Assembly (NCBI RefSeq): GCF_004295665.1
Contig: NZ_CP034759.1
Coordinates: 3,038,001 to 3,102,000, forward strand
Reading direction: 5' to 3'
Origin: Litorilituus sediminis
GTDB lineage: Bacteria; Pseudomonadota; Gammaproteobacteria; Enterobacterales; Alteromonadaceae
Length of the DNA stretch: 64,000 bases
Shown here: in pieces, positions 56,397-64,000 of the stretch
Layout: every line of letters begins with the position of its first letter
Position numbering within the stretch: position 1 is the stretch's first letter
Notes under the pieces: model-generated
The model's input: only the letters and a program-made list of their open reading frames with translations
Told to the model about the DNA's origin: nothing
The model's database searches: none
Translations under genes and position numbers: made by a program

Positions 56397-58079
56397 ATGG
56401 AACTAGATAACGTCTTCATAGAGCAAGCTGAATACATAAAGCCCCAAAACTTTATTGAATGGTCTAGTGAGCACCCCAATGAATCCATCATTATAAAGAA
56501 GTTGACTCAGTCTGGCGCAAAACTGCTAAGTGGACCTCGTGGGTGCGGTAAAACTACACTCATGCTTAAAGCGTTCAATAAGCTTTGTAGAAAAGGGAAG
56601 AATGGCGCATTTCCAGTATACGTAAACTTTAAGTCTTCATTGAGATTAGAACCAATATATCGTAAGCAAGCTAATGGTAGTTTCTGGTTTTCACAATGGA
56701 TGTATTTAAAGTTATATGAGGGTATATACGAGAGTTTAAAAAAGTTTAATGTAGATACTGAAGCTAGATTCAATATTAAGTTAGATGAGGTTGTGAAGCT
56801 AATTAGTTTATTAGAATTAGGTGAAATAGACCGTGCAGAAACAAAATTAGAGTCTATTTCTACTTATGACTTGGAAAATGAAATTGATAAAGCAATGTCC
56901 ATTACAGGGAAAACAAGATGTGTTCTGCTACTAGACGATGCAGCACATGCGTTTTCACATGAGCAACAAAAAGATTTTTTTGAATTTTATAGGAAGATAA
57001 AAGCCCGAAATATTTCTCCTAAAGCTGCAATTTATCCGGGGGTAACAAATTTTTCACCCACATTTAATTTAGGGCATGATGCAGAGGAAGTAAACGCATG
57101 GATTGATCCTGAGTCAGACACTTACCTTAAGTTTATGCTTTCTATGTTAGAGCGCAGACTGCCTTCCGATGTAAATGAAAGAATACTGAAAGATGAAGCG
57201 TTAGTTAAAATAATTTGTTATTCCGCTTTTGGTATACCCAGAAACCTGTTGAATATGGTAAGGAATGTATATCAAGAGGATGGAGAAAATAAATACAAAA
57301 TTCAATTTAATAAGCGGCATGTATTAAGTCAAATTAAAAAGAGTATTCAAAGTACAACAACTGTGTTCACCTCTCTAGAAGATAAATTACCTACTTATAA
57401 AAGTTATATTTCGGAAGGTAATAAAGTTTATGATGGTTTGATAGAGTTAATTAAAGCTTACAATAAGGATAAGGCCCCCAACAGAAAAAGTGCAATATTG
57501 GCTATTCGAAAGGAATTAAGTTCCCCACTTAAAAAGATTATGGGGTTCTTTCAATACGCAGGATTAGTAAGTCAGAAAAAACCTCTAAGCAAAGGCGAGA
57601 AAGGCGTTTTTGATTTATATTTAATAAACTTGGCAGCTCTAGTAGATACTAACGCGTTAATGGCTTCCAAAGCATCAAAAACGGAAGATTTGGCCACAGC
57701 TTTAGAGAGCAGAAATGCACATGAATATACTAGAACAAACTCAAATGTATTATTAGACAACATTGAGGAGGAGCTACAATTAAGTCTACCTCCATGCCAA
57801 TCTTGCGGAGAACCACGCACCTCAGACTCGGCTCGCTTTTGTTCTAGTTGTGGCAGCCCTTTGCAAGCAGCATCTATTTTTGAAAATATTGCTAATCAAG
57901 ATATTTCAGTATTGTCTTTAACTAAGTCGCGAATAGCAGCAATAAAGGAGAACTCTAGTATAAGGACAGTAAGAGATATACTTCACGATATCGGTTACAA
58001 AGAACTTAAGTCTGTACCTCAAATAGGAACGTTTTGGTCAGATAGGATATTTTCTTTAGCTGAGGAGTATATTTCTTAA
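56397..58079 (+). CDS. Island P-loop ATPase with zinc ribbon and HhH-like C-terminus (defence-type, unnamed)
   Basis: 560 residues, unlike any family I can name firmly. Walker A GPRGCGKTT at 46-54; Walker B VLLLDD at 176-181; a winged-helix-like AAA lid about 260-410; then a four-Cys zinc ribbon C467-x2-C470 ... C482-x2-C485; and a C-terminal segment (about 520-556) with VPQIG resembling a helix-hairpin-helix. The layout recalls STAND/ORC-CDC6-like ATPases: nucleotide switch plus nucleic-acid-binding tail. Its stop overlaps the start of the HEPN-like gene by one base (TAATG), so the two form one system. Preceded by TTAGAGAG about ten bases before ATG. AT-rich compared with the core genes, consistent with transfer. 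Confidence 0.75.
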   Translation: MELDNVFIEQAEYIKPQNFIEWSSEHPNESIIIKKLTQSGAKLLSGPRGCGKTTLMLKAFNKLCRKGKNGAFPVYVNFKSSLRLEPIYRKQANGSFWFSQWMYLKLYEGIYESLKKFNVDTEARFNIKLDEVVKLISLLELGEIDRAETKLESISTYDLENEIDKAMSITGKTRCVLLLDDAAHAFSHEQQKDFFEFYRKIKARNISPKAAIYPGVTNFSPTFNLGHDAEEVNAWIDPESDTYLKFMLSMLERRLPSDVNERILKDEALVKIICYSAFGIPRNLLNMVRNVYQEDGENKYKIQFNKRHVLSQIKKSIQSTTTVFTSLEDKLPTYKSYISEGNKVYDGLIELIKAYNKDKAPNRKSAILAIRKELSSPLKKIMGFFQYAGLVSQKKPLSKGEKGVFDLYLINLAALVDTNALMASKASKTEDLATALESRNAHEYTRTNSNVLLDNIEEELQLSLPPCQSCGEPRTSDSARFCSSCGSPLQAASIFENIANQDISVLSLTKSRIAAIKENSSIRTVRDILHDIGYKELKSVPQIGTFWSDRIFSLAEEYIS

Positions 58080-58909
58080 TGAGTAACTGGAAATTAACGG
58101 TCAGTGCACCAGCATCAACTGTCTCTATGGGGAATATCTCGGATTACTTAAATACTCAACAAGCAATAAGTTCACCAATAGACTCTTTTTATAAAAGTAG
58201 AAATGAATTATTAGCAGCTATTACGCCTGCATTTGCTGGTAGCCATGCCAATGTTGTATCTCTTGTTCTAGTTGGGTTAATTTCCTGTACAGAGAACTAT
58301 TTTAGAGAAGTTATGTCTGGAATTATTGCTATATGCCCTAAGGCTAAGGAGAAAAGTGCTCAAAAGACAGTTAACTTAGCTACAGCGTGGTTTGGGTACG
58401 GAAATATAGAGAAAGGAGCATTTGAAAATACGTCATTTTCAGATAAAAAAGCTATAACTGATAATTTAAAAAATTTTATAGGTTATGAAATAAAGAAAAA
58501 CAATCAACTAGTTCAACCTCTGGAAGAGTTTGCGAGATTATGCGAAATGCGGCACGCTATAGTACATAGTTCAGGGTTGTTAGCTGGTAAAAATGCTATA
58601 AAATTGAATTTACCCAGCTCCAAAGATGCAGTGAAGATTGAGTTGGGGTTTGCAGAGCTGCAAGAAGCAGCCGAAATATGTACCTCACTTGTATGTTCAT
58701 CAAACATTGAATTGTTTTCATATATTGGAAAGCGCTGGTTACATGAATGGCCAAGCACCCCAGCCTACAGTGCAGCAAATATGAATGAGTTATTTAAAAA
58801 GGTTTGGAGGTTATTTTTCTCTGAAATTGATAATGCTGGCGGACGCATACAGAACACATTGTCACCTATTAAGACTAGAAATTTATTATCGAGAACCAAT
58901 GCAGCGTAA
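58079..58909 (+). CDS. HEPN-like protein, partner of the island ATPase
   Basis: 276 residues, nearly all helical. The segment LCEMRHAIVHSSG holds R158-x4-H163, the RX4H motif of HEPN ribonucleases, at the end of a helix as in that fold; LISCTENYFREVMSG (about 67-81) is the likely preceding core helix. HEPN proteins often cut RNA and act as toxins or effectors in abortive infection. The overlapping start with the ATPase gene suggests a sensor/switch plus RNase-effector pair. There is no signal peptide or TM. Activity and target are inference from the motif; alternatively it is an inactive HEPN that mediates binding. Confidence 0.65.
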   Translation: MSNWKLTVSAPASTVSMGNISDYLNTQQAISSPIDSFYKSRNELLAAITPAFAGSHANVVSLVLVGLISCTENYFREVMSGIIAICPKAKEKSAQKTVNLATAWFGYGNIEKGAFENTSFSDKKAITDNLKNFIGYEIKKNNQLVQPLEEFARLCEMRHAIVHSSGLLAGKNAIKLNLPSSKDAVKIELGFAELQEAAEICTSLVCSSNIELFSYIGKRWLHEWPSTPAYSAANMNELFKKVWRLFFSEIDNAGGRIQNTLSPIKTRNLLSRTNAA

Positions 58910-59026
58910 CTCTTTTATAGCCACAAGAGAGACAATCATTATTTAACTAGCAATTAGTACCCAAGTAAAATTGTGCTTTAAGCATCAAGTCATAGTGAGT
59001 AGGGTGAACATACTGAAGTTAGTTAT

Positions 59027-59807
59027 CTAAATTTCAATTAATCGACAAAGAGCTCTTTCTAGTTGCTGTTCAAAGTTAATGTCTTTAAATAAAAAAAAAC
59101 GATATTTTTTTAACTTTCCAATAAAGTTTTCCTTTTGTCTTCTTGGCATTTTCTTAGTGGCAACAATTAAACTTTCATATTTGGCAACCTTCAAGCGTAG
59201 CCCTTCCTCAACAGTAAAACCTTGAGTTGTTTTTGGGATATGAAAAATTGAGATTGGTCTAAAGTACTTATGCAATTCAACAGCATTTTGAAAAGTAATT
59301 GCTTCACCTTGGTTAGCTCTTTTATGTCGTATTTCAATTCTTGATATACTTTGATTGGGTAGAGGCTCTCTACCTTGTAATGGTCTTTTGCTGTTATCGT
59401 AAGTAATATGCTTACGTTTATCATAATGCACGTAAACTCTATGTGCTCCTTGAACTCCAAAATAGAAGTTGTTACCCCCGTCAAAAATAGCGGTTGTTTT
59501 GTTGGTACGCATACCGTAGACATATAAATCTTCATGGGGTACGCCATAAATATCGAAGGCTGTTTCTAGCAAGGTGATTCGACTTCTATCTAGTAACGCC
59601 CTTATAGGCTCATTGAAAATACCTACTAAGTGCTCTACTACAAGCGGCCAATCTGTTTTGTCTGGATTTACGCTTACCCTAACAAAGTTCCAAGTTAAAT
59701 CTCTAGGAGAAAGCTGTATTAACAAGTTATATGAATTAGTTGGGTCATCTTGAACAAGGTTGTCTTCTCGTCCTAACCCTACATTAATTCTGTGTGTGAT
59801 AATGATC
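59027..59807 (-). pseudogene. 3' part of a replication-initiator-like gene, split by an IS3-family element
   Basis: The minus-strand frame is open from the IS boundary (59807) to the TAA at 59027. The first residues (THRINVGLGREDN) and the rest, including NLLIQLSPRDLTWNFVRVSV, YVHYDKRKHITYD and ISRIEIRHKRAN, resemble the Rep proteins of small integrated or phage-satellite elements, with a Tyr/Asp-Lys segment followed by an E-x-R motif. TTG at 59725 could start a shorter product. The 5' part of the gene is at 61031-61328. Function is a tentative reading; I cannot exclude another nucleic-acid protein. Confidence 0.5.
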
Positions 59808-59815
59808 TGGTCAAG

Positions 59816-60613
59816 CTAGGCCGCACACTTTCTCCTTACACTTTCAAACTCGATTGGCGACATATCGTTTAAGGTCGTATGTAATCGAACTGAGTTATAG
59901 TATTTGATGTATTTTTCAACATCGATTTTCATGCTTTCTCTTGTTAAGTGATAAACATTTAATAGCCATTCATTTTTCAAGCTTCCGAAGAACCTTTCAA
60001 CTACAGCATTATCTAAGCAAGCCCCACAACCACTCATGGATGGTGTAATTCGATTAGCCCATAGCTGAGCTCGATAGCGCTTGCTGGTATATTGTGAACC
60101 TCTATCGCTATGGAATATTAAGCCTGCTTTGGGTTGGCGTAGGTTAATTGCCATCTGCATAGCTCTCATTGTTAAATCAACGGTCATACGCTTACTTAAA
60201 GCCCAACCAATAATACGGCGAGAATGTAAATCCATTACTACAGCTAGATACATCCAGCCTTGGTGAGTTCTCAAGTAAGTAATATCACCAGCCCACGTTT
60301 GGTTAGCGCTAGCTGGATTAAACTTACGCTTAAGCAAATTATCTGCAATAGCATGACTATGCTTTCGCATGGTCGTCACTTTGTAAGCTACTCGTTGTTT
60401 TACTTGTAAGCTGAGTAACTTCATCAAACTTTTTACTCGGAAAATTCCAATATTAAAACCTTCTTTGCGTAGCAGCTTCATCAAGGTTCTGGCACCAGCA
60501 CTGCTTCGGCTATCATCAAATAGTCGCTTTATACGACGATATAGTCTTAGCTCATCTGGTGTGATGATTTTAGCTGGCCGCTTAAGCCAAGCGTAATAGG
60601 CTGAGCGACTCAC
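59816..60613 (-). CDS. IS3-family transposase OrfB (integrase domain)
   Basis: 265 residues from ATG 60613, rve integrase core with the DDE triad: D in QTWAGDITYLRT, D in IFHSDRGSQYTS, E in VVERFFGSLKNEW. N-terminal HTH_21-like segment before it. The same frame extends upstream into orfA; the active protein is expected to be an OrfAB fusion made by -1 frameshifting at the A7G run on the minus strand (plus coordinates 60712-60718). The stop codon is inside the left end of the element. Intact. Confidence 0.92.
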   Translation of the reverse strand: MSRSAYYAWLKRPAKIITPDELRLYRRIKRLFDDSRSSAGARTLMKLLRKEGFNIGIFRVKSLMKLLSLQVKQRVAYKVTTMRKHSHAIADNLLKRKFNPASANQTWAGDITYLRTHQGWMYLAVVMDLHSRRIIGWALSKRMTVDLTMRAMQMAINLRQPKAGLIFHSDRGSQYTSKRYRAQLWANRITPSMSGCGACLDNAVVERFFGSLKNEWLLNVYHLTRESMKIDVEKYIKYYNSVRLHTTLNDMSPIEFESVRRKCAA

Positions 60614-60678
60614 TTTTAAAACATTACATAGCGCACTGATTGGAAAGCGCCATTGCTGCTCTTTAATATATTCGAACT

Positions 60679-60975
60679 TTACTTCATTTCTTTCGCAAAG
60701 AAGGCGCTGGCTTTTTTTAGGATTTCACGCTCCATTAGCAAGCGTTTGTTTTCTTTTCTAAGCTTAACCAGCTCAGCTCTTTCATCTTTACTTAATGTTT
60801 CGCCTGAAGCTTGCTTAGCAAATTTATCTTTCCAATTATAAAGCAGCTTCGTTGTAATGCCTAACGAGTTAGCAGCTTCGGTTACGCTATAACCTTGTTC
60901 TGTAACGAGCTTTACAGCTTCTTCTCTGAACTCATCTGTATATTTTCTTGGTTTTCTTCTTTGCGTCATTTTCAC
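60679..60975 (-). CDS. IS3-family transposase OrfA (helix-turn-helix)
   Basis: 98 residues: RRKPRKYTDEFREEAVKLV, an HTH with YSVTEAANSLGITTKLLYNW, then a leucine-zipper-like coiled coil ending KKASAFFAKEMK. Recognises the element ends. Contains the A7G slippery run that allows a -1 frameshift into the orfB frame. Complete. Confidence 0.92.
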   Translation of the reverse strand: MKMTQRRKPRKYTDEFREEAVKLVTEQGYSVTEAANSLGITTKLLYNWKDKFAKQASGETLSKDERAELVKLRKENKRLLMEREILKKASAFFAKEMK

Positions 60976-61030
60976 ACCTTTATTGTTGGATTAATTATCC
61001 TTCATAAAAGTGTGCGGTGCTATTAAATCA

Positions 61031-61328
61031 GATCAATAACGTACCTTTTATCGGTATACCAAAGGTCATCTCGACTGTTTCGTGTGGGCTTTCTCCTATT
61101 CAAGATTGCATCGACATCTTCTATTAAATCAAAACCAATGTTTCTGAGTGCTTGAGCGCGTCTATCAGGGCATATATCAAATGTGAAGACAAACTTATCA
61201 ATAAACATATCAGATATGCTTATACGGCTCCTTCTCGAGCTCAAAGGTTTTGTAAATACTTCTTGATGCTGTGATTGTGAAGAACTACACCTAATTCTAT
61301 TAGCTCTTCTATCAACAATACTACTCAT
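61031..61328 (-). pseudogene. 5' part of the replication-initiator-like gene
   Basis: Begins with ATG 61328 (TAGGTAG upstream); an internal ATG at 61208 opens the more Rep-like MFIDKFVFTFDICPDRRAQA. The frame runs into the IS3-family element, where it soon stops. The whole gene would encode about 355 residues. It lies just behind the HTH gene, as rep genes of small mobile elements often do. With a 4-bp target duplication the two halves are one base out of frame, so the gene may have been damaged before the insertion; with a 3-bp one they fit. Confidence 0.5.
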
Positions 61329-61383
61329 AGCTATACTACCTATACCGATTACACTAATACCCCCTTAATAGATAAGAGAGATA

Positions 61384-61578
61384 TCATTCTGTTTGAGACA
61401 TTAATCGGCTTTCTAGAAACTTGAGCACTTCTGATTGTGGGTATAGGACACGCCCGCCAACTTTAACAAACTTCAAGTTATAACGACCTACACTACGCCA
61501 TACGGCTAAAGTCTTTTCGGTTACGCCAATCCAATTTGCTACTTCTTGGGGCTTTAAGAATTGTTCATTGATATTCAT
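61384..61578 (-). CDS. Small helix-turn-helix (excisionase/AlpA-like) DNA-binding protein
   Basis: 64 residues, MerR/excisionase-type HTH: LKPQEVANWIGVTEKTLAVW followed by a wing with VGGRVLYPQSEVLKFLE. Such proteins control excision or early genes of integrated elements. CAGGAG lies nine bases before ATG. It stands between the rep-like gene and a 277-codon unknown gene, supporting a mobile-element reading of the region. Confidence 0.8.
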   Translation of the reverse strand: MNINEQFLKPQEVANWIGVTEKTLAVWRSVGRYNLKFVKVGGRVLYPQSEVLKFLESRLMSQTE

Positions 61579-61657
61579 ACTATTTACTCCTGCTTAATTG
61601 ATGTAAATAGTTAACCATGACTGCTAAAACTGGGGGTCCCAATTAATGGGGGGGTAA

Positions 61658-62464
61658 TTATTGGGGGGAGGTTGCTGTTGAATGGTTTAGATCAGTTATA
61701 AACCTTTTCATCAATATTATGTTCGCTATGTGTTGGGTTACTTTCTCTATCTTTTTATTCTGACTGTTCCCACTATCTTCTTCAGTAAATAGGATTGAGT
61801 CTAAAAATTTATTTCCGTATTTCTTTTTATTAAGTAATGCGTAAAGTGTTAGATCGATATAAGCCAATACTTGGTAGTTTACTAGGTCATCAAAAGCATG
61901 TTTGTTGATTATACGGTTGAAGCGAGTTTGATTCACTCTTTCGTATGATTTGTCAGGTCCATAAAAGCCTCTTGTTCTTCTGCCACTAACTTTATTAATA
62001 GACTTATACCAAAGAGATTCTTGCTTGATGTATTGGGTTAGTTCCTTTATCAGTACCTCGGGGTTGGCGTGTCGATTTATAGATACAACAGAATTCATTC
62101 TAGGGTTTAACGCCTCCTCTATATCTCCAACACTTTTCAGTTCTTCGTATGTAAATTGTTTATCGCCTTTTGGAAAAATAATAGGGGAGTCTAAGCGGGG
62201 TGTTATAAAGTCAGGAGTTTTAAAGCTTATTGATAGTCCTAACTCTGTATTAGATACTTTGAAAGTATCAATACTCTTAGTGAAATCAATTTCATTGAAT
62301 TTGATAATGCTGTTTAATAGCATGGCTCTTTGGCTGAGAACTCTAAGCCATGTCTTTGCAGAGTAATTTTTTACTTCTTTATAGTTTTCTAAGGAGAAGT
62401 TATCAGGTAGCTCGATTATTAGATTCTTGTTACTTACTTTAGCTCTGACTTCTAATAAATACAT
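61658..62464 (-). CDS. Unrecognised island protein, 268 residues
   Basis: Start taken at ATG 62464, with AAGGA six bases upstream; the frame is open nine codons further but has no better site. Soluble, helical in the C-terminal half; features a WLRVLSQRAMLLNSIIKF helix and an RRTRGFYGPDKSYERVNQ basic stretch. Loose resemblance to phage-linked DUF families (DUF6387-like) was felt but is not claimed. No enzyme motif seen. Same strand as the HTH and rep-like genes, so perhaps part of the same element. Confidence 0.6.
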   Translation of the reverse strand: MYLLEVRAKVSNKNLIIELPDNFSLENYKEVKNYSAKTWLRVLSQRAMLLNSIIKFNEIDFTKSIDTFKVSNTELGLSISFKTPDFITPRLDSPIIFPKGDKQFTYEELKSVGDIEEALNPRMNSVVSINRHANPEVLIKELTQYIKQESLWYKSINKVSGRRTRGFYGPDKSYERVNQTRFNRIINKHAFDDLVNYQVLAYIDLTLYALLNKKKYGNKFLDSILFTEEDSGNSQNKKIEKVTQHIANIILMKRFITDLNHSTATSPQ

Positions 62465-62713
62465 GTAAATTCCTTGTATTATATTAACCATTAGTAGGTA
62501 TCAAAAATTGCAAAAAATGTGCTTTTTTACAAAAAACGAATATAAAAGGTTTATCAGCCTTTTTTGAGTTTTAATTAGCTTACCAAAGTACCTCGTTAGT
62601 ACAAAGAATATTATATAGGCCATTTTGAATAGGTTAATCAGAAATAAACTGCCACAAAAACTCTAATTAGAAGATCACTATTTTACACGGTCGATTATCC
62701 CGTTATTAATGTA

Positions 62714-63121
62714 TTACTCTATGGTGGAGAGGGTATGGCATACTTCTGTGCATATCGCTAAAATTTGTTCAATAGTGTTTCGAGTGATCTTAACTTGACC
62801 AGCAGAATATTGTGAAGTTGAGATGAAGCCTTCTAATGCTGGTTTATCAAACTCAGAAAACTGTGCTAGGTAACCATTGAGTTTAGCTTTATGTTTTAGC
62901 CAATAGGATCTTGGGAATGAAATGAGGGCTGGCCCGAGTCTAAATGCAAAGATATCGAGAACTTCTCCTGATGGATCTCTATATTGGTATAGTAGAGTTG
63001 TAGTATTCGATTTTCCTAGAGCTTGAAGGCCTGACTCCTCTATTGTTGAAAATATTTCTATGAAGCGCTGACTGCTCAAACCATTAGTAAACTTGTCTTT
63101 AAGCTTGTCTGTTTCTGTCAA
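62714..63121 (-). CDS. Unrecognised island protein, 135 residues
   Basis: Start TTG at 63121, well supported by AGGA six bases upstream. Soluble, mixed alpha/beta, with RLGPALISFPRSYWLKHKAK in the centre. No membrane segment, Cys cluster or catalytic motif. Placed 28 bp behind the partial zinc-ribbon gene on the same strand, so the two are probably co-transcribed, possibly as a defence or element-specific pair. No function proposed. Confidence 0.6.
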   Translation of the reverse strand: MTETDKLKDKFTNGLSSQRFIEIFSTIEESGLQALGKSNTTTLLYQYRDPSGEVLDIFAFRLGPALISFPRSYWLKHKAKLNGYLAQFSEFDKPALEGFISTSQYSAGQVKITRNTIEQILAICTEVCHTLSTIE

Positions 63122-63149
63122 AGTAGATCCTAATAAGTTCCATCATACA

Positions 63150-64000
63150 TTAGAGAACAATAATAGGATCATTCTCGTTTAACAGGCTTCTGAAAAGCTC
63201 AATATTACAGTTACTACATTTACTTTGCACAAATGACTGAGTTGAATTGCAACTTTTACACTTTCTACTAACTCGTTTTTTAACAGGATTAAAAATTGCT
63301 CTCAAGAAAGGTAAGTCCGAATACTGCTTCTTGAAGCCTGATGATAGATAAATAAAGCTCTCTAAGTACGCCCCGTTATCTTTCCACGCTATGTAATATA
63401 ATATTTTTCCTATATTTTTTAAATTATTCTCAAATGTTTCGAGGAAAATGTTTCGTTCTACTTTATGCTGATCTTTAGCATCAATATATGTGGGAAGTCC
63501 ATTATATACTTTTTCAATAAACTCATTAAAACACGACAACCAAACAATGATATCTGAGCAGCAAGTGAAAAATCGGTACTCTAACTCATCTTGTACTCCA
63601 AAAGAGTATTCAAATTGAGCTCCATTTAAAAACTTAAACCATGCAGCATTTTTCTGTATGTAGGATAACTCACAAAATTTTTCTGTGGCTAGAAGGCAAT
63701 GTGAAAAAGGGTTTGTATCGGAATTGTTTTTCAAAAAAGCTTTATTTTTATTTTTATTACTTGTTAAGTTTTCAGCCAAGAAGTTAATAGACCATTTCCC
63801 ACAGAATTTAGATGAATTTCCATTTGGCGAACCTTCAGCTGCTATAAACTTGTTCATTACTTTAAGTTGATGTGGAGACATGCCTGCTTTTAACTCGTAA
63901 TTTGTTAAACCAACTAAAGATTTAAAAAAGTTCTTACATTTATTAATTATCTCTTGTGTATTCTTTCTCTTTTCTAATTTACGCTGTTTTTCATAGTCTT
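63150..64000 (-). CDS. C-terminal part of an unrecognised zinc-ribbon protein (cut by the right edge)
   Basis: The minus-strand frame stays open past the internal ATG at 63881 for another 39 codons to the window edge, without a stop, so the start lies outside. At least 282 residues are visible: a charged N-terminal helix region, a long helical body, and at the C-terminus a four-Cys zinc ribbon CKSCNSTQSFVQSKCSNC followed by about 25 residues. No family recognised. The zinc ribbon placed at the tail resembles the one in the island ATPase. Likely first of a two-gene unit with the 135-residue protein. Confidence 0.6.
   Translation of the reverse strand, partial: DYEKQRKLEKRKNTQEIINKCKNFFKSLVGLTNYELKAGMSPHQLKVMNKFIAAEGSPNGNSSKFCGKWSINFLAENLTSNKNKNKAFLKNNSDTNPFSHCLLATEKFCELSYIQKNAAWFKFLNGAQFEYSFGVQDELEYRFFTCCSDIIVWLSCFNEFIEKVYNGLPTYIDAKDQHKVERNIFLETFENNLKNIGKILYYIAWKDNGAYLESFIYLSSGFKKQYSDLPFLRAIFNPVKKRVSRKCKSCNSTQSFVQSKCSNCNIELFRSLLNENDPIIVL

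Larger units (their letters stand above)
59808..61030 (-). mobile_element. IS3-family insertion sequence (orfA-orfB)
   Basis: About 1.22 kb. The ends read TGGTCAAGCTAGGCCGCACACTTT at left and, reversed, TGATTTAATAGCACCGCACACTTT at right: terminal TG...CA as in IS3 family and a perfect inner CCGCACACTTT at the same offset; pairing is otherwise loose. GATC flanks both sides (59804-59807, 61031-61034), a 4-bp target duplication. A 3-bp ATC reading (element 59808-61026) is also possible and would restore the reading frame of the interrupted gene, so the right border is uncertain by a few bases. Confidence 0.8.

Noticed and set aside
61658-62464. Naming the 268-residue island protein as DUF6387
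   Set aside because: The impression rests on general context and composition; no signature I can verify.
1-64000. CRISPR array
   Set aside because: No regularly spaced direct repeats of 25-40 bases with unique spacers were seen, and no cas-like genes.

Overview
The window looks like chromosome of a marine gammaproteobacterium of the Alteromonadales, most likely Colwellia/Thalassotalea-like (Colwelliaceae). This is inferred from moderately AT-rich DNA, gammaproteobacterial gene orders (rpsU-yqeY-dnaG-rpoD-tRNA-Ile2; priA-ftsN-hslV-hslU; srkA-dsbA; zapG with degQ-degS beside zapE) and many signalling genes. No database search was possible, so the genus is only a suggestion.

Layout. 1-5.2 kb: the end of an unrecognised gene, then a TolB-type amidohydrolase gene split by an intact IS4-family element with an 11-bp target duplication. 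5.4-13.6 kb: a signalling block of two chemoreceptors (one with a periplasmic CxxCH haem motif), a degenerate GGDEF/EAL protein, a GGDEF-EAL phosphodiesterase, and rraA on the other strand. 13.7-19.5 kb: DUF971 gene, hslU, hslV (with a recognisable sigma-32 promoter), ftsN, priA, rpmE. 19.6-26.5 kb: secreted metzincin-like protease, ECF sigma/anti-sigma/DUF4097 operon, dnaB, and a 264-bp MITE-like element flanked by TA. 26.5-30.4 kb: yjbQ, metR, metE, with MetR and MetJ boxes in the metR-metE gap. 30.4-35.9 kb: VOC protein, purU, a VF530-type gene, a peroxiredoxin-glutaredoxin fusion, and hutG-hutF behind a HutC-like operator. 36-49 kb: ccoG-srkA-dsbA, degS, degQ, zapG, zapE, a GGDEF-EAL gene broken by apparent homopolymer frameshifts, cnoX-like gene, uppP, folK-folB, plsY. 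49.2-56.2 kb: tsaD, rpsU-yqeY-dnaG-rpoD, an outer-membrane barrel gene and tRNA-Ile2(CAU).

From the 3' end of the tRNA (56.2 kb) to the right edge the content changes. There is a two-gene cassette encoding a P-loop ATPase (zinc ribbon, C-terminal helix-hairpin-helix-like segment) and a HEPN-like protein with an RX4H motif. After it, all on the minus strand, come a replication-initiator-like gene split by an IS3-family element, a small excisionase-like HTH gene and three genes I do not recognise, the last running off the edge. This reads as the left part of an integrated element or defence island whose integrase and far attachment site lie outside the window. The ATPase-HEPN pair is the best candidate for an undescribed system.

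How genes work together: HslUV is a heat-shock protease, DegS and DegQ handle envelope protein quality, DsbA supplies disulfides, rpsU-dnaG-rpoD couples translation, replication and transcription initiation, HutF and HutG perform the last two steps of histidine degradation, and MetE synthesis is probably both repressed by MetJ and activated by MetR.
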